Source: Xanthobacteraceae bacterium (GTDB taxonomy: Bacteria > Pseudomonadota > Alphaproteobacteria > Rhizobiales > Xanthobacteraceae). Taken from it: a stretch of 64,000 nt of DNA. The stretch's first letter is position 1, and each line of letters opens with the position of its first letter. The stretch spans positions 62,001-126,000 of the forward strand of contig JAIELW010000001.1 in NCBI GenBank assembly GCA_019752575.1. The letters run 5' to 3'. The translations under genes and the position numbers were made by a program. This document shows, in pieces, positions 29,583 to 39,445 of the stretch. Under the pieces are notes generated by a model. The model saw nothing but the letters and a program-made list of their open reading frames with translations. It was not told the DNA's origin and made no database searches.

Positions 29583-30854
29583 ATGAATGTGCTTCTGATC
29601 GGCTCCGGCGGCCGCGAACATGCGCTTTCCTGGAAACTCGCGGCGAGCCCGCTGCTCACTAAGCTCTATGCCACACCGGGCAATCCGGGTATCGCCGAAG
29701 ACGCGGAAATCGTTCCGTTGAAGGTCGAAGACCATGCGGCAGTGATCGCGTTTGCGAAAGAGAAGAAGATCGATCTGGTTGTGATCGGGCCGGAAGCGCC
29801 GCTCACGGCAGGGCTCGCCGACGCGTTGATCGTCGAGAAAATCAAAGTCTTCGGCCCGCAGAAAATTCCGGCGACGCTCGAAGGCTCAAAATCCTTCACG
29901 AAGCGTCTTTGTGCCGAGCACGATATTCCGACTGCCGGCTTCATCGAGACCACGAGCCGCGAGGAAGCGCGCAAGCATATCGAGAAGCACGGCGCGCCGA
30001 TCGTGCTGAAAGCCGATGGCCTGCATGCCGGCAAGGGCGTGATTGTCGCGATGGACAAAAAAGAAGCGCTGATGGCGGTCGACCAGGTTTTCGCGATGGG
30101 CGGCGACGCGCCGGTCGTGATCGAGGAATTTCTTGAAGGCGAGGAAGCCAGCTACTTCTGTTTCGTGCACGGCGAGCAGGTGCTGCCGCTCGCTTCCGCA
30201 CAGGACCATAAGCGCGTTTTCGACAACGATCAGGGACCGAATACCGGCGGCATGGGAGCTTATTCGCCAGCGCCTGTGTTCACGAAAGCAATCGAAAAGA
30301 TCGTGCTCGACAAGATTGTGCGACCGACTGCGCGCGCGCTCGCACAAGCCGGCACGCCCTACTCGGGTGTTCTCTATATTGGCCTGATGATCACGAAAGA
30401 CGGCCCGAAACTCATCGAATACAATGTGCGCTTCGGCGATCCGGAATGTCAGGTGCTGATGCCACGTATGAAGGACGACCTCCTGACGCTCATGCTCGCG
30501 ACGGTAAATGGCGAACTCGATAAGTCGAGCGTGCGCTGGCGCGATGAGGTCGCGATCACGGTCGTTTTCGCAAACAAGGGCTATCCGGGTGCTTACAAGA
30601 GCGGCGCGGAAATTCGCGGCATCGAAAAGGCGAACGAAATTGAAGGCGTAACCGTGTTTCACGCCGGCACGAAGCACGACGGCGACAAGATTGTTTCCAA
30701 CGGCGGGCGTGTGTTGAACGTCACAGCCCTCGGGAAAAGCGTCACAGAAGCGCGCGAACGCGCTTACAAAGCGCTGTCCTTGATCGACTGGCCGGAAGGA
30801 TTTTATCGCAGCGACATCGGCTGGCGCGCGATTGCAAGGGAGAAAGCGAAATGA
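29583..30854 (+). CDS. purD: Phosphoribosylamine-glycine ligase
   Basis: This 423-residue ATP-grasp enzyme catalyses the second step of purine synthesis. It opens [19 protein letters not shown]. Nucleotide-binding and catalytic blocks include [33 protein letters not shown] and [26 protein letters not shown] and [15 protein letters not shown] are family signatures. The frame is open 27 codons upstream, but ATG at 29583 gives the universal N-terminus. Its stop overlaps the hydrolase start by 4 bases. Confidence 0.96.
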   Translation: MNVLLIGSGGREHALSWKLAASPLLTKLYATPGNPGIAEDAEIVPLKVEDHAAVIAFAKEKKIDLVVIGPEAPLTAGLADALIVEKIKVFGPQKIPATLEGSKSFTKRLCAEHDIPTAGFIETTSREEARKHIEKHGAPIVLKADGLHAGKGVIVAMDKKEALMAVDQVFAMGGDAPVVIEEFLEGEEASYFCFVHGEQVLPLASAQDHKRVFDNDQGPNTGGMGAYSPAPVFTKAIEKIVLDKIVRPTARALAQAGTPYSGVLYIGLMITKDGPKLIEYNVRFGDPECQVLMPRMKDDLLTLMLATVNGELDKSSVRWRDEVAITVVFANKGYPGAYKSGAEIRGIEKANEIEGVTVFHAGTKHDGDKIVSNGGRVLNVTALGKSVTEARERAYKALSLIDWPEGFYRSDIGWRAIAREKAK

Positions 30855-31753
30855 AGGAACTTGCCGATCTCTTTCCCGGTTTCGAATCGCACTGGATCGA
30901 CACCTCGGCGGGAAAATTGTTCGCGCGATCCGGCGGCGAAGGCCCGCCGCTTTTGATGATCCACGGCTTCCCGCAGACGCATGTCGAGTATCATACGATC
31001 GCGCCGGCGCTTTCGAAAAAATTCAAGCTCATTCTTCCCGATCTGCCCGGCTACGGCTGGAGCGAAGTGCCTAAATCAGACGCGAGCCATGCGCCCTACA
31101 CCAAGCGCGCGATGGCGAAGGCGTTCGTCGAATTGATGGAGAAGCTCGGCCACGTACAATTCGGCGTCATCGGTCACGACCGCGGCGGACGCGTAGGCTA
31201 TCGTATGGCGCTCGATCATCCGGGTAGCGTCTCGAAACTTTCCGTGCTCGACATCATTCCAACGCTCGACATGTGGAAGGGCATGGACGCGCGCCGCGCG
31301 ATGGTCGTCTATCACTGGCCGTTCCTCGCGCAGCGCGAGCCATTGCCGGAAATGCTGATCTCCAAAGCACCTATCGAATATCTGGAATGGACGCTCGGCA
31401 GTTGGTCGCCGGATGGACTCGCCAAGTTCGATCCGCGCGCGCTCGATCACTACCGTGCGTTTTTCAACGACCCTCTGCGTATTCATGCCTGTTGCGAGGA
31501 TTACCGTGCCGGGCAATCGACCGACGTGAAATTCGACGAGGAAGACTTCAAGGCCGGGAAGAAAATCACCTGCCCGACGCTAGCACTTTGGGGCACGCGC
31601 GGCATTCCGAATTCCGGGGGTGATCCGCTTGCGATCTGGAAGCAATGGGGCACCAAGATCGAGGGCCGCGCCATCGACTGCGGGCATTTCCTTCCTGAAG
31701 AAAAGCCGCGCGAGACCGAGCAAGCGTTGCTCGAGTTTTTCACGCGCGCCTAG
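30851..31753 (+). CDS. Fluoroacetate dehalogenase-like alpha/beta hydrolase
   Basis: The 300-residue protein has every residue assigned to defluorination in the Rhodopseudomonas palustris enzyme, at almost the same numbers. The nucleophile is Asp110 in [17 protein letters not shown]. Arg111 and Arg114 are the carboxylate clamp, Asp134 and His279 complete the triad, and His155, Trp156 and Tyr218 form the halide pocket ([17 protein letters not shown]). It should hydrolyse fluoroacetate or a similar 2-haloacid to the 2-hydroxyacid. Related epoxide hydrolases lack the HW pair, which argues against that reading. It is coupled to purD by an ATGA overlap, an odd partner. Confidence 0.85.
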   Translation: MKELADLFPGFESHWIDTSAGKLFARSGGEGPPLLMIHGFPQTHVEYHTIAPALSKKFKLILPDLPGYGWSEVPKSDASHAPYTKRAMAKAFVELMEKLGHVQFGVIGHDRGGRVGYRMALDHPGSVSKLSVLDIIPTLDMWKGMDARRAMVVYHWPFLAQREPLPEMLISKAPIEYLEWTLGSWSPDGLAKFDPRALDHYRAFFNDPLRIHACCEDYRAGQSTDVKFDEEDFKAGKKITCPTLALWGTRGIPNSGGDPLAIWKQWGTKIEGRAIDCGHFLPEEKPRETEQALLEFFTRA

Positions 31754-31859
31754 AAAAGCGCGTCGCCGTTCCGCGTTGCGAAGCGGAGGTGGGGGTGTAA
31801 AGCGCACTCGTCTCCCGCTATAACCTCGCCAAAGCCAAGAAGAATTTTCAGGGCAGGAA

Positions 31860-32945
31860 ATGACCGAGTTCAATCGCCAGGAAGCCTTTTCCGGCACCAA
31901 AGATGTCGTGCAGGCACTCGCCTTCGATCCGGCACGGCTCGAAGAGTACCTCACGAAGAATGTACGCGGCTTCGCGGGTCCGCTTACGGTAAAGCAGTTC
32001 AAAGGCGGGCAATCGAACCCGACTTACCTTCTGGAAACGCCTACGCGCAAATATGTGCTGCGCCGGAAACCGCCGGGAAAGCTCTTACCCTCCGCACACG
32101 CAGTCGACCGCGAATACAAAGTGATGGCCGCGCTGGGTACGCAGAAGTTTCCGGTGCCGGAAGCGCTGCTCTATTGCGATGACGAGAGCGTCGTCGGCAC
32201 CGCGTTCTATGTGATGTCGTTCGAACAGGGCCGCATCTTCTGGGAACTTCATATGCCGGATTCGAGCCCGGCGGAGCGCGCCGCGATTTGGGACGCGCAA
32301 AACGCAACGATCGCGCAGTTGCATTCGCTGGAGCCCGATAAGATCGGCCTCTCCGATTACGGCAAGGGCGAAGACTATGTCGCGCGCCAGGTCGCGCGCT
32401 GGTCCAAGCAGTATGTCGCGTCGAAGACCGATGATATTTCCGAGATGGACAAGCTGATGCGCTGGCTGCCGGAACACCTGCCGAAGCAGCAGGCGGTGCG
32501 CGTCGTGCACGGCGATTACCGGCTCGACAACATGATCATCCATCCGTTGAGGAACGAAGTGATGGCGGTGATCGATTGGGAGCTATCGACGCTGGGCGAT
32601 CCGCTCGCCGATTTCACCTATCACATGATGGGCTGGCACATGCCGAGCACGAAAACCGGCACCGGCACCGGATCGCTGAAAGATCGCGACCTGAAGGCGC
32701 TCGGGATTCCGAGCGCAGAGGAATACGCGGCGCTCTACGCCAAGCGCACCGGCTTCGACCCGCGCGGGCGCGATATCGACGTTTACATGGCCTATAACTT
32801 CTTCCGCATCGCGGGAATCCTGCAAGGGATTCTCGGCCGTGTGCGCGACGGCACGGCCGCGAACGCGAACGCCTCCACGATGTCGCGGCAGGTACAGCCT
32901 TTGGCCGCCGCGGCGTGGCATTTCGCGGAGCGCGCGGGCGCCTGA
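31860..32945 (+). CDS. Phosphotransferase family protein (APH fold, ACAD10/11-like)
   Basis: This 361-residue kinase-like protein has the aminoglycoside-phosphotransferase catalytic loop VVHGDYRLDNMII and the metal motif VIDWELSTLGDPLADF. The N-terminal lobe has FKGGQSNPTYLLE and KYVLRRKPPGKLLPSAHAV, typical of the branch fused to acyl-CoA dehydrogenases in ACAD10 and ACAD11. Those enzymes phosphorylate 4-hydroxy acyl-CoAs before dehydration. A similar role in fatty-acid or hydroxyacid breakdown is likely, but no acyl-CoA dehydrogenase is adjacent. AGGAAATG at the start gives a close ribosome site. Confidence 0.85.
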   Translation: MTEFNRQEAFSGTKDVVQALAFDPARLEEYLTKNVRGFAGPLTVKQFKGGQSNPTYLLETPTRKYVLRRKPPGKLLPSAHAVDREYKVMAALGTQKFPVPEALLYCDDESVVGTAFYVMSFEQGRIFWELHMPDSSPAERAAIWDAQNATIAQLHSLEPDKIGLSDYGKGEDYVARQVARWSKQYVASKTDDISEMDKLMRWLPEHLPKQQAVRVVHGDYRLDNMIIHPLRNEVMAVIDWELSTLGDPLADFTYHMMGWHMPSTKTGTGTGSLKDRDLKALGIPSAEEYAALYAKRTGFDPRGRDIDVYMAYNFFRIAGILQGILGRVRDGTAANANASTMSRQVQPLAAAAWHFAERAGA

Positions 32946-32966
32946 GAAGCGCGCTATACTCCTGGC

Positions 32967-33824
32967 GTGCTGAATTTCTTTCACAGGAAGAAAGCGCCGC
33001 GCATCGCGCTCGCCCTCGGTTCGGGCGGCGCGCGAGGGCTCGCGCATATCGCCGCAATCGAGGCGCTGGACGAACTCGGTATCGTTCCCTCTGCCATCGC
33101 GGGCTGCTCGATGGGTGCCGTGGTCGGCGCGGGCTACGCCGCCGGCATGAGCGGCAAGGACATCCGGGCGTTTGCGACCGAATCTTTGCGCAAGCAGGGC
33201 GATTTCGCGCGCCGGCTGATCGCGATGCAATGGGGCAGCCTACGCGAACGCTGGCGCACGACACGCTCGCTCCGCGAGGTTTCGTTGCAGCTCGAAGCGA
33301 CGGGAGTTGCCGAAGAATTTCTGCCGCCGGAATTGCCGAAAACTTTCGAGGAACTGCGGATTCCGCTCACTGTCGTTGCAACCGATTACCGCGAGCGCAG
33401 CGAGGTAATTTATCGCGCAGGCCTTTTGCGCCAGGCAGTCGCCGGCTCGATGGCAATCCCCGGCCTATTGCGGCCAGTCGAATTCGAGGGCCGCTTGCTT
33501 ATCGATGGCGGCGTGGTCAATCCGCTGCCGTTCGATCTTCTGCGCAAGAACGCCGACATCGTGGTCGCCATCGACATCACGCGGCTTCGCGAATCTCCGC
33601 CGGGAATTCCCGACCCCATGCAGATGCTTTTTACCGCGACAGACATCATGACCCACGCGATCGTGACCGAAAAACTGAAGTATTCCGCGCCGGATATTCT
33701 GCTCCGGCCGAACGTGAGCGTTTTCGGAGCGCTAGATTTTCCGCGCGCGCTGCCGATCCTGAAAGCGGCCGAGCCGATGAAAGACGAGTTGAAGCGAAAG
33801 CTCGGCGCGTTCCTGGATGCTTGA
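32967..33824 (+). CDS. Patatin-like phospholipase (RssA/YchK-like)
   Basis: The 285-residue product has the patatin fold signatures: oxyanion loop GSGGARGLAHIAAIEAL, nucleophile serine in GCSMG (residues about 48-52) and catalytic aspartate in DGGVVNP. This makes it a likely active serine esterase or lipid acyl hydrolase on the cytoplasmic side. It starts with GTG at 32967, 21 bases after the phosphotransferase gene, and ends at the convergent tadA stop. The substrate is not known. Confidence 0.88.
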   Translation: MLNFFHRKKAPRIALALGSGGARGLAHIAAIEALDELGIVPSAIAGCSMGAVVGAGYAAGMSGKDIRAFATESLRKQGDFARRLIAMQWGSLRERWRTTRSLREVSLQLEATGVAEEFLPPELPKTFEELRIPLTVVATDYRERSEVIYRAGLLRQAVAGSMAIPGLLRPVEFEGRLLIDGGVVNPLPFDLLRKNADIVVAIDITRLRESPPGIPDPMQMLFTATDIMTHAIVTEKLKYSAPDILLRPNVSVFGALDFPRALPILKAAEPMKDELKRKLGAFLDA

Positions 33825-34271
33825 TCAGCGTTTTGCCGCGAAGAATTCCTTCAGAATTGTCGAAGCGTCCGCTTCGCCGATCCCGCCATAGACTTCCGGC
33901 TTGTGATGGCAGGCGGGCGAAGCGAAAAAGCGCACGCCGGATTCCACCGCCCCACCCTTCGGATCGCTCGCCCCGAAATAGAGCCTGCGAATGCGTGCAA
34001 ATGAAGTCGCGGCCGCGCACATGGTGCAGGGCTCGAGCGTAACGTAGAGGTCGCAACCGATCAGGCGTTCGCTGCCGAGCTTCTTCGCCGCCGCGCGCAG
34101 CGCGAGCACTTCGGCATGCGCGGTAGGATCGCGGTCCCTGAGCGTGCGGTTGCCGGCTTGTGCGATAAGTTCGCCGTCGCGTGCGACAACGCAGCCGACC
34201 GGCACTTCGCCGGCTTCCGCCGCGGCCTTCGCCTCGGCAAGCGCAATGCCCATGAAATCCTGTGCCGCCAA
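33825..34271 (-). CDS. tadA: tRNA-specific adenosine deaminase
   Basis: This 148-residue zinc deaminase converts A34 to inosine in tRNA-Arg(ACG). The motifs are PTAHAEVLAL (zinc histidine and proton-shuttling glutamate) and LEPCTMC (two zinc cysteines). I place the start at TTG 34271 because GGAGAG lies 7 bases upstream and it gives the N-terminal helix before FMGIALAEAKAAAEAGEVPVG. ATG at 34253 would cut that helix, and the far ATGs at 34325-34337 add a poor extension. It is divergent from the pseudouridine synthase gene. Confidence 0.92.
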   Translation of the reverse strand: MAAQDFMGIALAEAKAAAEAGEVPVGCVVARDGELIAQAGNRTLRDRDPTAHAEVLALRAAAKKLGSERLIGCDLYVTLEPCTMCAAATSFARIRRLYFGASDPKGGAVESGVRFFASPACHHKPEVYGGIGEADASTILKEFFAAKR

Positions 34272-34326
34272 ACTCGTCTCTCCGCGCGCGTCGTGGTAGC
34301 TAGCACGCGAATTCGCACGAAGCATC

Positions 34327-35331
34327 ATGACCCGCAAGTCTCAGAGCGATAACGACGTCCCGCGCGAACGCATCGCCAAGGTGATTGCCCGTGCAGGGCT
34401 TGCCTCGCGTCGCGAGGCGGAGACCTGGATCGAGGCGGGCCGGGTCAAGGTGAACGGCGAGGCCTTGACTTCGCCTGCGTTCACGGTCTCCCAGCACGAC
34501 GAGATCGAAATCGATGGAGTGGCGCTGCCGAAGCGGGAACGCACCCGGCTCTTTCTCTATTACAAGCCGCGCGGGCTGGTTACGACGAACTCCGATCCGG
34601 AAGGACGGCCGACGATCTTCCAGAAGCTGCCGAAGGACTTACCCCGTGTCGTCAGCGTCGGCCGGCTCGACATCAACAGCGAAGGGCTGCTGCTGCTCAC
34701 AAACGACGGCGGCCTCTCGCGCATGCTCGAGCTGCCATCGACCGGATGGCTCCGGCGCTATCGCGTGCGCGCGAACGGCCGCACGGACCAGTTTGCACTC
34801 GATAAACTGAAAAAGGGCGTCACTGTCGAAGGCGTTTCTTACGGAGCGATCGAGGCGACGCTGGATAGCGAGAAAGGCGCGAACCAGTGGCTTACGCTCG
34901 GCATCCGCGAAGGGAAGAACCGCGAAGTGCGCAAGGTGCTCGCGCATATCGGATTGCGGGTAAATCGGCTGATCCGCGTTTCGTTCGGGCCATTCGAGCT
35001 TGGCGCTTTGAAAGAGGGTGCCGTCGAGGAAGTGCCCACACCCGTTTTGCGCGAGCAGATCGGCGGCGAGCTCGAGAAACTTTCATATAGCGATTTCGAC
35101 GCGCCGCTGCGCGAAATGAAACCGGGACGGCAACAGAAACCCTCGCCTGATTTTCGCGATGCGCGGAACAAAAAGCCAGACGAGCAGAAGCGTGACAAGA
35201 CGCGCAAATTCGAAGGCAAAGAGCGGCGCGATTTCAAAACGCCGGGAGACAAACCGAAGCGTCAGAGCAAAAATATTATCCGCCGTGGCGGCAAACGCAC
35301 GCCGTTTCGCGCGCCGAAGGGCAAGCGCTGA
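34327..35331 (+). CDS. rRNA pseudouridine synthase, RsuA/RluB family
   Basis: This 334-residue protein has an S4 RNA-binding domain (residues about 10-60: [19 protein letters not shown], then GRVKVNG). It then has the catalytic domain with [17 protein letters not shown], holding the catalytic aspartate. The insert [29 protein letters not shown] (split here) is typical of RluB. The last 80 residues are a disordered Lys/Arg tail ending [15 protein letters not shown], common in alphaproteobacterial members. It probably modifies 23S U2605. Its stop overlaps rsmD by one base. Confidence 0.92.
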   Translation: MTRKSQSDNDVPRERIAKVIARAGLASRREAETWIEAGRVKVNGEALTSPAFTVSQHDEIEIDGVALPKRERTRLFLYYKPRGLVTTNSDPEGRPTIFQKLPKDLPRVVSVGRLDINSEGLLLLTNDGGLSRMLELPSTGWLRRYRVRANGRTDQFALDKLKKGVTVEGVSYGAIEATLDSEKGANQWLTLGIREGKNREVRKVLAHIGLRVNRLIRVSFGPFELGALKEGAVEEVPTPVLREQIGGELEKLSYSDFDAPLREMKPGRQQKPSPDFRDARNKKPDEQKRDKTRKFEGKERRDFKTPGDKPKRQSKNIIRRGGKRTPFRAPKGKR

Positions 35332-35894
35332 TGCGCGTTTCCGGCGGCAGCTTCGGCGGGCGAACGCTGAAAGGCCCCTCCTCCCAAAACATCCGCCCGA
35401 CCTCCGACAAGCTGCGGCAGGCCTTATTCAACATACTTGCCCACGCTTACGGCGATCCCATTTCCGGCGCGCGCGTGCTCGATCTCTTCGCAGGCACCGG
35501 TGCGCTCGGGATCGAGGCACTCTCTCGTGGCGCGGCCTTCGCTCTCTTTGTCGAAGAGGCCGCGGAAGCGCGTGCGCTTATCCGCGCCAATGTCGAGACG
35601 TTGCAGCTTACCGGTGTCACCAAGATCTTCCGCCGCGACGCTACCAAGCTCGGGTCTCGTGGCGCGTTCGAGCCGTTCTCGCTCGCGTTCTGCGATCCGC
35701 CTTACGGCAAAGGTTTTGCTGAGAAGGCGCTTGCCTCCGTGCGCGAAGGGGGTTGGCTTACTGAGGATGCTTTGCTCGTCGTGGAGGAAGCTGTAGCTGC
35801 GAAATTAGCGGCGCCAGATGGATTCGAAATTCTAGAACGGCGCGCATACGACGATACCGAGATCGTGTTTCTTCGCCTAACGCCTTCCGAATAG
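35331..35894 (+). CDS. rsmD: 16S rRNA m2G966 methyltransferase RsmD
   Basis: This 187-residue Rossmann-fold methyltransferase has the SAM-binding loop DLFAGTGALGIEALSRGA and the catalytic FCDPPYG motif. The N-terminus, [16 protein letters not shown] then IRPTSDKLRQALFNIL, is diagnostic. It modifies G966 of 16S rRNA. A TGATG junction couples it to the pseudouridine synthase gene, making a small rRNA-modification operon. Its 3' end overlaps the convergent mutL gene by 18 bases. Confidence 0.95.
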   Translation: MRVSGGSFGGRTLKGPSSQNIRPTSDKLRQALFNILAHAYGDPISGARVLDLFAGTGALGIEALSRGAAFALFVEEAAEARALIRANVETLQLTGVTKIFRRDATKLGSRGAFEPFSLAFCDPPYGKGFAEKALASVREGGWLTEDALLVVEEAVAAKLAAPDGFEILERRAYDDTEIVFLRLTPSE

Positions 35895-37652
35895 CTTCTC
35901 GATGTCGAAAAGTTTCAACTCGATATAAGTCGGGCGGCCGTGATTGCACTGGCCGGCATTCTCGGTGCGCTCCATTTCGCGCAAGAGCGCATTCATTTCC
36001 TCGGGTTTCAGGCGGCGGCCCGCACGCACCGAGCCGTGGCAGGAAATGCGGCTGGCGACCGCGAGCAGGTTACGCTCCAGCGGCAGCGCGTCGTCCCATT
36101 CGGCAATGTGCTCGGCGAGATCGCGGACGAGATTCTGCGTGTCGGCGTCGCCGAGCAACGCGGGAGTTTCGCGCACCAGTACGGCGCCCTGCCCGAACGG
36201 TTCCAGGACGAGTCCAAGTTTTGCAAGCTCATCGGCGCGTGCAAGCAACGCCGCAGTGTCCGGATCGTCGAGTTCGACCACGGCAGGCACGAGCAGCATC
36301 TGACGCGAGATTCCGTTCTCCGCGAGCGCGTGTTTCAGCTTCTCGTAGACGATACGCTCATGCGCCGCGTGCTGATCGACGATCACGAGTCCGTCGGCAG
36401 TCTGCGCGACGATGTAAGTCTCATGCAGTTGCGCGCGAGCAGCCCCCAGCGGCCGTTCGAGATCGGCATGCAATACCGGCGCCAGATCGGCGCGTGCGTC
36501 CGCGCTCGGCTGCGCGATCGTCTCGAACGCCGCCTGCGCAGCCTCCGCCAGACCGCCGCGAGGCGCACCCGAGCTGCGCCATCCGGAAGAAAAGTTCGGC
36601 GCGGATTGCGGGCGCGCGAACGAGACCAGACGGTCGGCACCCGTGGTCGCGGTCCTGCGCGCGCCGCCGGAAAGCGCCTCCTGCAGCGCGCGCACGACAA
36701 TCGCGCGCACAAGACCCGGATCGCGGAAACGCACTTCGGCTTTCGCAGGATGCACGTTCACGTCGACTTCGTGCGGATCGAGTTCGATGAAGAGCGCCGC
36801 GACCGGATAGCGGCCGGAGTGAAGAAGATCGGCGTAGCCGCCGCGCAAGGCGCCCATCAAAACCTTGTCGCGCACCGGACGCCCGTTCACGAAGAGATAC
36901 TGCGACAACGAATTCGCTTTCGAGAAGGTCGGCAGACCGGCGAGGCCGGAAAGCCGCACGCCATTGCGCTCCGCATTCACCGGCATGGTGTTCGCGCGCG
37001 CATCTCCGCCGATTACGTCAGCGAGGCGCACAGCGCTCCCCGCTTCGTCGGTTCCGCGCAACGGATACTGAATTACGCGATCGCCCGCCGCGATGGTGAA
37101 GGCGATGTCGGGTCGCGCAAGCGCCAGCCTGCGGATCACATCAATCGCGGCAGCGGTTTCCGCCTGTTCGCTTTTCAGAAATTTCAGCCGCGCCGGCGTC
37201 GCGTAGAAAAGGTCGCGCACCTCGACGCGCGTTCCTTCGGCGAGCGATGCGGGACGAATTTGCGACTTTTCCCCGCCTTCCACACGGATTTCGAGCGCCG
37301 CATCGCTCCTTCGAACGCGCGTGGCGATCGAAAGCCGCGCAGCAGCGCCGATCGAGGGAAGCGCCTCGCCGCGAAACCCGAGCGTCGAGATATTGAGCAG
37401 GTCTTCGCTGTCGAGCTTCGAGGTCGCGTGACGCTCGACCGAAAGCGCGAGGTCCTCGGCATTCATGCCCGCACCGTTGTCGGAAACCCGGATCAACTCG
37501 CGTCCGCCGCCGGAAATCACGATTTCCACGCGGGTCGCGCCGGCGTCGATTGCGTTTTCCACAAGCTCTTTCACGACAGACGCCGGGCGTTCGATCACCT
37601 CGCCCGCGGCGATGCGGTTCACGACATTTTCTGGAAGCTGGCGGACAGGCAT
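35877..37652 (-). CDS. mutL: DNA mismatch repair protein MutL
   Basis: The 591-residue protein has the GHKL ATPase domain (MPVRQLPENVVNRIAAGEV, then VKELVENAIDAGA, DNGAGM and GFRGEALPSI). The C-terminal endonuclease motif DQHAAHERIVYE fits DQHAx2Ex4E, and the accompanying zinc-site blocks ISCHGSVRAGRR and QCNHGRPTYIEL are present. It should therefore be a nicking MutL, as expected in a bacterium without MutH. It ends FGRR. It is convergent with rsmD, and arfB follows upstream on the same strand after 53 bases. Confidence 0.96.
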   Translation of the reverse strand: MPVRQLPENVVNRIAAGEVIERPASVVKELVENAIDAGATRVEIVISGGGRELIRVSDNGAGMNAEDLALSVERHATSKLDSEDLLNISTLGFRGEALPSIGAAARLSIATRVRRSDAALEIRVEGGEKSQIRPASLAEGTRVEVRDLFYATPARLKFLKSEQAETAAAIDVIRRLALARPDIAFTIAAGDRVIQYPLRGTDEAGSAVRLADVIGGDARANTMPVNAERNGVRLSGLAGLPTFSKANSLSQYLFVNGRPVRDKVLMGALRGGYADLLHSGRYPVAALFIELDPHEVDVNVHPAKAEVRFRDPGLVRAIVVRALQEALSGGARRTATTGADRLVSFARPQSAPNFSSGWRSSGAPRGGLAEAAQAAFETIAQPSADARADLAPVLHADLERPLGAARAQLHETYIVAQTADGLVIVDQHAAHERIVYEKLKHALAENGISRQMLLVPAVVELDDPDTAALLARADELAKLGLVLEPFGQGAVLVRETPALLGDADTQNLVRDLAEHIAEWDDALPLERNLLAVASRISCHGSVRAGRRLKPEEMNALLREMERTENAGQCNHGRPTYIELKLFDIEKLFGRR

Positions 37653-37705
37653 GGGGCGCGACTCGGGAGCTGGGCCCGGATTGTACCGGCCGGAGCTTCC
37701 CTGTG

Positions 37706-38134
37706 CTAATCGAGACTCGGCTTGCCGCGGCGGCTCTTCGTTTCCGAGCGGTGCTTCTTGCCTTCGATGCGGCGTTTTTTCGAAGCGAGCGTCGGCCGCG
37801 TCTTGCGTCGGACTTTTGGAACGACAGCCGCGCGTTGCAAAAGTTCGATCAGGCGCGCGCGCGCATCGTCGCGATTCTGCTCCTGTGTGCGGAAACGGTC
37901 GGCGGAAATCACGATCACACCTTCGCGCGTCAGACGCTGCCCCGCGAGCTTCTCGGCACGCGCTTTCATGCCGGGAGGGATATTCGGCGAGCTGCGCAGG
38001 TCGAAGCGAAGCTGTACCGCGGTCGCAAGCTTGTTCACGTTCTGCCCGCCGGGACCGGACGAGCGCACGAAGCTTTCTTCGAGTTCGCGCTCGTCAATCG
38101 CGATGAGTTCTGTAATTGCAATCATCGCGGCCAT
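37706..38134 (-). CDS. arfB: Alternative ribosome-rescue factor ArfB (peptidyl-tRNA hydrolase)
   Basis: This 142-residue protein has the release-factor GGQ motif in VRSSGPGGQNVNKLATAVQLRF and a basic C-terminal tail (KVRRKTRPTLASKKRRIEGK) that inserts into the empty mRNA channel. It hydrolyses peptidyl-tRNA on stalled ribosomes. The start overlaps the pgi stop as TAATG; a second ATG three codons in (38125) is possible. No tmRNA gene was seen in the window. Confidence 0.93.
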   Translation of the reverse strand: MAAMIAITELIAIDERELEESFVRSSGPGGQNVNKLATAVQLRFDLRSSPNIPPGMKARAEKLAGQRLTREGVIVISADRFRTQEQNRDDARARLIELLQRAAVVPKVRRKTRPTLASKKRRIEGKKHRSETKSRRGKPSLD

Positions 38135-39444
38135 TACTTGTCTTCGGCAAGATATTTTTTGGCGAGAATCTTGCCTTCCTCGACTGCCGGCTGATCGTAG
38201 GGATTTACACCGAACAACGCGCCCGCGAGAATCGTCTCCAGCATGAAGTGCATCAGCAGCGCGCCGAACGAAGCGGCGTCAAACGCCTTCAGCTCGATCA
38301 ATCGCAACGGACGGGAATGCTTTGCAAGCGTGTCCGCGGTCGCGCGCGCCTGCGCTGCGACCAGCGCCCCGACTGTGCGCCCGCCGAAAACGGGCTCGCC
38401 CGAAAGCGCTGCCAGTTCCGCGTCCAGACGCGGTCCCTGATCCTTCGTTGCCGCCGTCAGCAGCGAGAAAAATTTGTCGCGTGGGCCGTCGAGCCAAAGC
38501 TGTAACTGGCTGTGCTGATCGACCGGGCCGATGGAGGCAATAGGCGTCGAGCCCTTGCCGTTCTTGCCGAGGCTTTCGCCCCAAAGCTGCATCCACCAGC
38601 GTGAAAGCCGCTCGAAGCGGTCGCCATATGCGAGCATTGCTGAGATCGGGAGGGCGGCTTCGCTCGCCGCGACGCCGAGCGCGGCACCGACGGCAGGTGC
38701 GATGTTGGGGGCTTTCGCACCGGAAAGAACCGGCGCGAGCGTTTCGGCAGCGCCCTTGCGCAAGGCGAGGATATCGACGCCTGCAAGTGCCGCGGGCAGC
38801 AGCCCGACATTGGTGAGCGCGGTGAAGCGGCCGCCGACGTCGGTATCGTGCTCCAGAATTTCGCAACCGAATTTATCGAGCAGCGCGCGCAGGCCATTCT
38901 TGCCGCCCGGGTTCGCCGGCTCCGTAATGCCGAAAAGATGTTTCGCGATCTCGCCGCCGAGCTTCGCCTTCTTCAGCGCATCGATGACGGCAATGGTCTG
39001 CACCAGCGTTTCGCCGGTGCCGCCGGACTTGGAGATCGCAACGAAGCGCGCGGAGTGCAACGGAAGCTCGGCAAGAAATTCTTCGAGGCTGAACGGATCG
39101 AGGTTTTCGAGAAAATGCAGCTTCGGATCGCGCTTCAGATCGCCGACGCCAGGCACATTGTAGCCCCCGAGCTGCGCCAGCGCCTGCCCACCGAGGCTCG
39201 ACCCGCCGGTGCCAAGAAAGACGACATCCGTTGCGTCGCGCAGTTTCGCGGCAAGCGCCTTGATCGAATCGAGATCGCCGGTTCGCTCCGGCAGCCGCAG
39301 ATGCGCGAGCGCCTTCTTTTCATATGCCTCGCGCAAGGCTGCGAGCGGCGCTTCGAGGCGCTGCAGGTTTTTCTCGAACGCTGCCTGCGTGATACCGCCG
39401 GCGAATGCGCGGCTAATGTCTTGCGTGAAGGGCAGCCGGCTCAT
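38134..39444 (-). CDS. pgi: Glucose-6-phosphate isomerase
   Basis: The 436-residue protein has the two SIS-fold halves of phosphoglucose isomerase. Sugar-phosphate binding is in FVAISKSGGTGETLVQT, followed by the VGGRFTALTNVGLLPAAL block. GPVDQHSQLQLWLDGPRDK contains the ring-opening histidine. It is about 100 residues shorter than the E. coli enzyme (549), which fits the compact form common in Rhizobiales. It interconverts glucose-6-P and fructose-6-P. It ends as TAATG into arfB and starts one base from the potI stop. Confidence 0.92.
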   Translation of the reverse strand: MSRLPFTQDISRAFAGGITQAAFEKNLQRLEAPLAALREAYEKKALAHLRLPERTGDLDSIKALAAKLRDATDVVFLGTGGSSLGGQALAQLGGYNVPGVGDLKRDPKLHFLENLDPFSLEEFLAELPLHSARFVAISKSGGTGETLVQTIAVIDALKKAKLGGEIAKHLFGITEPANPGGKNGLRALLDKFGCEILEHDTDVGGRFTALTNVGLLPAALAGVDILALRKGAAETLAPVLSGAKAPNIAPAVGAALGVAASEAALPISAMLAYGDRFERLSRWWMQLWGESLGKNGKGSTPIASIGPVDQHSQLQLWLDGPRDKFFSLLTAATKDQGPRLDAELAALSGEPVFGGRTVGALVAAQARATADTLAKHSRPLRLIELKAFDAASFGALLMHFMLETILAGALFGVNPYDQPAVEEGKILAKKYLAEDK

Positions 39445-39445
39445 G

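Noticed and set aside
35940-37709. Long open frame (589 codons) antisense to mutL
   Set aside because: Composition shadow of a high-GC gene; no family features, and mutL is complete on the other strand.
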